Positions 6,853 to 9,617 of a DNA stretch of 9,617 nt are shown piece by piece (position 1 is the first letter of the stretch; each line of letters starts with the position of its first letter). The notes under the pieces are model-generated. The model ran no database searches. It saw nothing but the letters and a program-made list of their open reading frames with translations, and was not told where the DNA came from. The DNA is from CAYZYK01 sp964482615. Lineage in GTDB: Bacteria; Patescibacteriota; Minisyncoccia; Minisyncoccales; CAYZYK01. Made by a program: the position numbers and the translations under genes. The stretch is from contig CAYZYK010000026.1 of NCBI GenBank assembly GCA_964482615.1, positions 1 through 9,617 on the forward strand, given 5' to 3'.

Positions 6853-7404
6853 TTAAACAGGCTTCCTTGAAAAATTTGAAGCTTTGTTTATCTGACCGTT
6901 GGGAATAAAGTGCATTGTTCCTTCAAGGTCAACTAAAACCGTTCTTCTCAGATTCAAATCTTTTATTTTCCCTCTAGTTCCTCCTATTTCAACTTCTTCC
7001 CCTACCCTGTAATGGTCTTCAAGTAAAATAAAGATTCCAGATATATAATCTTTTATTAAACTTCTTGCTCCCATTCCAACAGCCAAACCAATTAATCCAG
7101 CCCCAGCTAAAAGAGGGGCAATATCTATTCCAAATTCAGGCAAAACTGTAATTAAGGCTATCACCCAAATAACTATTTCAAAAGTAGAATTAAACACCCT
7201 GAATAATGTTTTTGCTCTTTCTTTTTGAATTTTGCCATCTTTCCCTAATTTCTCATTTCTTTCAATAAGAGTATCTGTTAATTTAGAAATTAAAATTTTG
7301 CCTATCTGGGTAATCAACCAAGCAACAAACAAAACCACAATAACTTTTACTCCCGAGGAAGAAAACCAAGAAGCTGTATTTGCAAGAAGATTTTGAAAAT
7401 TCAT
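6853..7404 (-). CDS. Small-conductance mechanosensitive channel, MscS family, short form
   Basis: MscS channels open under membrane tension and release solutes during hypo-osmotic shock. The 183-residue product has TM1 (about 19-40), a charged loop, TM2 (about 74-90) and the pore-lining TM3 (about 96-129). TM3 has the family's Gly/Ala pattern LLAGAGLIGLAVGMGARSLIKDYISG. A beta domain follows (131-172) with DHYRVGEEVEIGGTRGKI and the closing FIPNGQI. It ends about 11 residues after that motif, so the C-terminal alpha/beta vestibule found in E. coli MscS (286 residues) is absent. The stop is directly followed by a terminator, so this is a natural end rather than a visible frameshift. The start is ATG at 7404, 30 bp after the ATP-grasp gene, in an extremely AT-rich gap with no Shine-Dalgarno. 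Confidence 0.93.
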   Translation of the reverse strand: MNFQNLLANTASWFSSSGVKVIVVLFVAWLITQIGKILISKLTDTLIERNEKLGKDGKIQKERAKTLFRVFNSTFEIVIWVIALITVLPEFGIDIAPLLAGAGLIGLAVGMGARSLIKDYISGIFILLEDHYRVGEEVEIGGTRGKIKDLNLRRTVLVDLEGTMHFIPNGQINKASNFSRKPV

Positions 7405-7434
7405 AATTCTATAATATTAATTCTAATTATTATA

Positions 7435-8655
7435 TTATATCTTACCTTCTTTTAATTTAAAATCAAGAATAGCTGAAGCAACATTCTGTTTTTCCCCGCT
7501 GCTTGGATAATGGTGCATGTCAATATAGGGTAAGCTGTTAGCCTCAATGATGCCAAATTCTTGCTCAGAATGAGGCCTTGATATATCTTTACAGATTAAA
7601 TCAAGACCTAAAATAGGAGCCCCGCAAACTTGAGCAACTTTTTCAAATAACTTTTTGTTCTCTTGCTTAACTTTATCTGTTCTATCATGAATATCAGCGC
7701 CTGAAGCTAAAATAATTTTTTCTGCTAAATAGACTTTCTGGCCCAAAGAAAGAATACTGTTTAATTTCAAATTTTTCTTATTAAGCAAAGAAACAGTTTT
7801 CTCTGTTATTTTTATTTCATGTAAAGAACAGTTTTTCTGGTATATCTTGCCTCGCTTAGGATCAGAGTTCTTAATTTCGATTAATTCTTTTATTGTATGA
7901 GATCCATCTCCTATTACATTAGCTTTTTCTTTTTTACAACAAGCAATCATTTTATTATCAACCAAAGTGATTCTGTAAAGATCACCTTCAATATATTTCT
8001 CAACTAAAAATTCAAAACTAACCTGTTTGGATATTTTTATTGATTTTTCTAAATCTTTTTTGTTTTTAATGTTGCACGTTGTATGTTTACTCAAAGATCC
8101 AGAACGTGGTTTTACAACTAAAGGAAATCCAATCTTATCAGCGTATCTTAGAGCTTTTTTAAAACTGTAGAATTTTTCACCCTCAGGAAAAGGAAGATTA
8201 TTTTCTTTTAAAACCTGTTTTAATTTATACTTATCATCAAAATCTATTTTAAAGACCCTATCTAATTCCAGACCAGGTAATCCTTCAAAAAACTCTTTCT
8301 TGTTGTTAATTAAAATTGAGAAGAAATTAGTATATCTTCCCAAAAACTTTATTCTTTTTATGGGTACGTTCCTTTTTTTTGCTTCCTTAGCTATTACCAA
8401 AACTCTATTATGATTCTGAATATTATCTTTTTGTGGTTCATCCTCTTTGAAAACCCCCAACCAAAGAAAAGTTTTAAAAAGATTATAGAAGATTATTCTT
8501 TTTAACAAAGAGTTATTCTTAGAACTTCTCCGAAATAATCTATTTAATGGGGAAAAAGCTTGTTGAAGATAAAAAAACAGGTTTTCTGTTTTTTCTGGCC
8601 AGTGCCAAAACCTGTTTTTGTAGGGATAACAATAAGGACAATTTTTATTTCTCAT
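7435..8655 (-). CDS. ATP-grasp ligase, cyanophycin-synthetase-like, with CPYC N-terminal region
   Basis: ATP-grasp enzymes join a carboxylate to an amine or thiol through an acyl-phosphate. In this 406-residue protein the pre-ATP-grasp and ATP-grasp folds occupy about 84-400. Visible landmarks are VVKPRSG (180-186, ATP lysine K182), FLVEKYIEGDLYRI (216-229), VIGDGSHTIKELIEIKNSDPKRG (247-269), GLDLI (350-354, D352) and the metal-binding IIEANSLP (369-376, E371, N373). The GDG-HTI-ELI-N-DP-RG block is characteristic of CphA (cyanophycin synthetase) and of GshAB-type ATP-grasp modules. The Mur-ligase half of CphA is absent, so it is unlikely to make cyanophycin by itself. Residues 1-80 are unusual, with C6-P-Y-C9 and then RFWHWPEKTENLFFYLQQ; the CxxC could bind metal. 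Substrate unknown. It lies 16 bp after the NUDIX gene, probably in one operon. The first codons carry two inverted repeats. Confidence 0.85.
   Translation of the reverse strand: MRNKNCPYCYPYKNRFWHWPEKTENLFFYLQQAFSPLNRLFRRSSKNNSLLKRIIFYNLFKTFLWLGVFKEDEPQKDNIQNHNRVLVIAKEAKKRNVPIKRIKFLGRYTNFFSILINNKKEFFEGLPGLELDRVFKIDFDDKYKLKQVLKENNLPFPEGEKFYSFKKALRYADKIGFPLVVKPRSGSLSKHTTCNIKNKKDLEKSIKISKQVSFEFLVEKYIEGDLYRITLVDNKMIACCKKEKANVIGDGSHTIKELIEIKNSDPKRGKIYQKNCSLHEIKITEKTVSLLNKKNLKLNSILSLGQKVYLAEKIILASGADIHDRTDKVKQENKKLFEKVAQVCGAPILGLDLICKDISRPHSEQEFGIIEANSLPYIDMHHYPSSGEKQNVASAILDFKLKEGKI
8573..8619 (-). repeat. 13-bp inverted repeat inside the ATP-grasp coding sequence, terminator-like
   Basis: AAAAACAGGTTTT (8573-8585) and AAAACCTGTTTTT (8607-8619) are perfect inverted copies 21 bases apart. 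On the minus strand the 3' arm ends in a run of seven T (8577-8571). It covers about codons 13-28 of the ATP-grasp gene. The stem is AT-rich (four G/C pairs), so it would be a weak terminator or attenuator at best. Confidence 0.6.
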
Positions 8656-8664
8656 AAAAATTGT
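8638..8664 (-). repeat. 11-bp inverted repeat centred on the ATP-grasp start codon
   Basis: ACAATTTTTAT (8638-8648) and ATAAAAATTGT (8654-8664) are perfect inverted copies with a 5-base loop (8649-8653). In the mRNA the A and U of the AUG (8655-8653) close the stem and the G lies in the loop. There is no Shine-Dalgarno upstream. The hairpin could control translation start. Confidence 0.6.
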
Positions 8665-8671
8665 TTTGAAA

Positions 8672-9175
8672 TTACTTTATTTCCGTGGTTGACTTTACCT
8701 TATCTGGATCTTCTCCTTTCAAAATTCTATCTACCATTTCTATTTCTTCTGACAAACCAGAAATTAGATCATAACCTTTAGCTTCTTCTGCTGTCACCCA
8801 TTCTGAGGCAGTATTTTCTTCGTTTAGTTTAATTTCTCCTGATTTGTATTTACAATAATAACTTAAGATAACAACAGAAATGCCATCTTTGCGGATAAAA
8901 ACTAAATCAAGTAAATAATTAGGTCTTTCAACTTCAATTCCCACCTCCTCTTTTATTTCTCTCCTCAGAGAGTTCTCAATCACAAAATACCAGTTTACAG
9001 GAGTTGTTTTGGGGAGATTGATATAATCATCAACTTCCAATCCCCCACCGGGAACCGTCCATTTACCGGGAAAGGCTTTTTTGTTTTTAGATCGCTGGAC
9101 AATTAAATACTTGTTCTCTTTATGAACGATTGCTGTTAAAACAACCCTATGAAGTTCCCTGTGTTCAATTTTCAT
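8672..9175 (-). CDS. NUDIX hydrolase
   Basis: NUDIX enzymes cleave nucleoside diphosphates linked to another moiety. From the ATG at 9175 the product is 167 residues. The strand VVLTAIVHKENKYLIVQRS (11-29) leads to WTVPGGGLE (39-47). The core Nudix helix R72-E-I-K-E-E-V-G-I80 matches REUxEExGU, with metal-binding E73, E76 and E77. Between the glycine turn and the helix there are about 13 extra residues (DDYINLPKTTPVNWYF) compared with the canonical Gx5Ex7REUxEExGU spacing. ASEWVTAEEAKGYDLI (123-138) is the usual C-terminal segment. The open frame reaches up to an ATG at 9415, but the added 80 residues are translated from the attC-like fold-back element and look non-coding, so I start at 9175. 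Substrate cannot be told from sequence. The ATP-grasp gene follows after 16 bp. Confidence 0.9.
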   Translation of the reverse strand: MKIEHRELHRVVLTAIVHKENKYLIVQRSKNKKAFPGKWTVPGGGLEVDDYINLPKTTPVNWYFVIENSLRREIKEEVGIEVERPNYLLDLVFIRKDGISVVILSYYCKYKSGEIKLNEENTASEWVTAEEAKGYDLISGLSEEIEMVDRILKGEDPDKVKSTTEIK

Positions 9176-9229
9176 ATAGAATCTAGTGCTAAAATTAGGT
9201 TTATAAGAAACTATGATTAAATATATGTC

Positions 9230-9329
9230 ACATAACGTTTTGCGTATCCGAAGTTTTTCTGGAACGAAGTGAAAGAAAAATTTGGGTGAAGCCCGAGCCG
9301 AGGGCTGAACCGTATATCCCCTGTTATAC
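9230..9329 (-). repeat. attC-like fold-back element, about 100 bp
   Basis: On the minus strand GTATAAC (9329-9323) and GTTATGT (9236-9230) are outer boxes that pair through ATAAC/GTTAT. Inside them TATACGGTT (9316-9308) pairs imperfectly with AACTTCGGATA (9255-9245). Unpaired spacers of 6 and 8 bases separate outer and inner boxes. The centre holds two further hairpins, AGCCC/GGGCT and AAATTTTTCT/AGAAAAACTT. This R''-L''-L'-R' order with an unpaired central spacer is the architecture of integron attC sites (RYYYAAC...GTTRRRY), each outer box differing from that consensus at one position. It is visibly richer in G+C than the flanks. It lies after one gene and before the next in the same orientation, as in a cassette array. 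No integrase gene is in the window, so the identity is inferred. Confidence 0.4.
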
Positions 9330-9337
9330 GCCCCGAC

Positions 9338-9441
9338 GACTGAAAGGAGGAAAGCGCAGTGTGGCATGAAGCGAAGCGGAGTGAGTTCAAAAAATATTTT
9401 TTGTTCTTCCTTCATTTCGTTTCCTCTGCATCACCTGTTTA
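9338..9441. other. Non-coding spacer with a 16-bp palindrome
   Basis: This is the segment between the partial two-TM gene's stop and the attC-like element. It has a perfect palindrome CAAAAAATATTTTTTG (9388-9403) and a stretch of CGCTTCGCTTC-type sequence. On the minus strand AGAGGA lies 7 bases before the ATG at 9415, which opens a frame running through the fold-back element into the NUDIX gene. Apart from that ribosome-site-like match, the encoded residues look unlike a real protein. Confidence 0.4.
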
Positions 9442-9617
9442 TTATCTTTGTTTCAGAGAGATATACATAATATATGCGCTAGTCACTATCGCAACCACTA
9501 TGAGAGCTGTTAGGTAGTTGCTCCAAAATTCGGACCAATACACTCCAATCATGACCCCGATCGAGAGAAGCGCAAGCTTGAATATACCGATCTGCCACCA
9601 GGTGAATGTGTAGTTTT
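9442..9617 (-). CDS. C-terminal part of a small two-TM membrane protein (start beyond the right edge)
   Basis: The minus strand is open from the right edge (first full codon at 9615) to tandem TAA stops (9444-9442 and 9441-9439). The 57 visible residues begin NYTFTWWQIGIFKLALLSIG and end MYISLKQR. They form two hydrophobic helices (about 9-25 and 34-53) separated by a short YWSEFWSNY turn. The WWQIGIFKLALLSIG stretch, the tryptophan-rich turn and the tandem stops support a real small membrane protein. I do not know its function. In this orientation it precedes the attC-like element and the NUDIX gene. Confidence 0.7.
   Translation of the reverse strand, partial: NYTFTWWQIGIFKLALLSIGVMIGVYWSEFWSNYLTALIVVAIVTSAYIMYISLKQR

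Noticed and set aside
7405..7434. TATAAT-like boxes upstream of mscS
   Set aside because: The 30-bp gap is almost all A and T, so -10 matches are expected by chance, and no -35 at the right spacing is seen.
9176..9415. 80-residue N-terminal extension of the NUDIX protein from the ATG at 9415
   Set aside because: The residues come from the palindromic, GC-shifted element and show no domain character, while the Nudix fold begins normally at the ATG at 9175.

Overview
This is an AT-rich, gene-dense window. It carries a dnaG-rpoD primase/primary sigma pair, a tRNA-Asn gene without an encoded CCA end, short intergenic gaps, few strong Shine-Dalgarno sites, and very lysine-rich low-complexity protein tails. 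Together these suggest a small-genome bacterium of the Patescibacteria (CPR), perhaps Parcubacteria-like. That placement is inference from gene content and style, not a phylogeny. The standard code appears to be in use: the recognisable proteins read through without internal TGA, and one TGA serves as a stop.

Left part (1-2900, minus strand): a putative HExxH metallopeptidase of unknown role, whose reading frame seems broken near its C-terminus and continues in another frame off the left edge. Upstream of it is an overlapping pair of membrane proteins: a three-TM protein with a C-terminal domain outside the membrane, and a four-TM DUF6804-like protein. A tRNA-Asn(GTT) gene with its own candidate promoter and a clear intrinsic terminator separates this block from rpoD.

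Middle (3021-6848): dnaG and rpoD are 3 bp apart on the minus strand and probably form one transcript. RpoD carries about 64 N-terminal residues that are mostly lysine. Divergent from dnaG is a YdcF/SanA-family gene, predicted to be leaderless. The roughly 105 bp between the two start codons holds two back-to-back candidate promoters. A bidirectional terminator lies between the YdcF gene and the convergent mscS gene.

Right part (6853-9617, minus strand): a NUDIX hydrolase, a cyanophycin-synthetase-like ATP-grasp ligase lacking any Mur-ligase half, and a short MscS channel without the C-terminal vestibule, all in one direction. Two inverted repeats sit in the first codons of the ATP-grasp gene, one of them centred on the start codon. 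Upstream of the NUDIX gene is a compositionally distinct, GC-richer 100-bp fold-back element with attC-like architecture. It lies downstream of the last 57 codons of a two-TM protein that enters from the right edge. The strongest leads are this attC-like element, the hairpins at the ATP-grasp start, and the frameshifted metallopeptidase.
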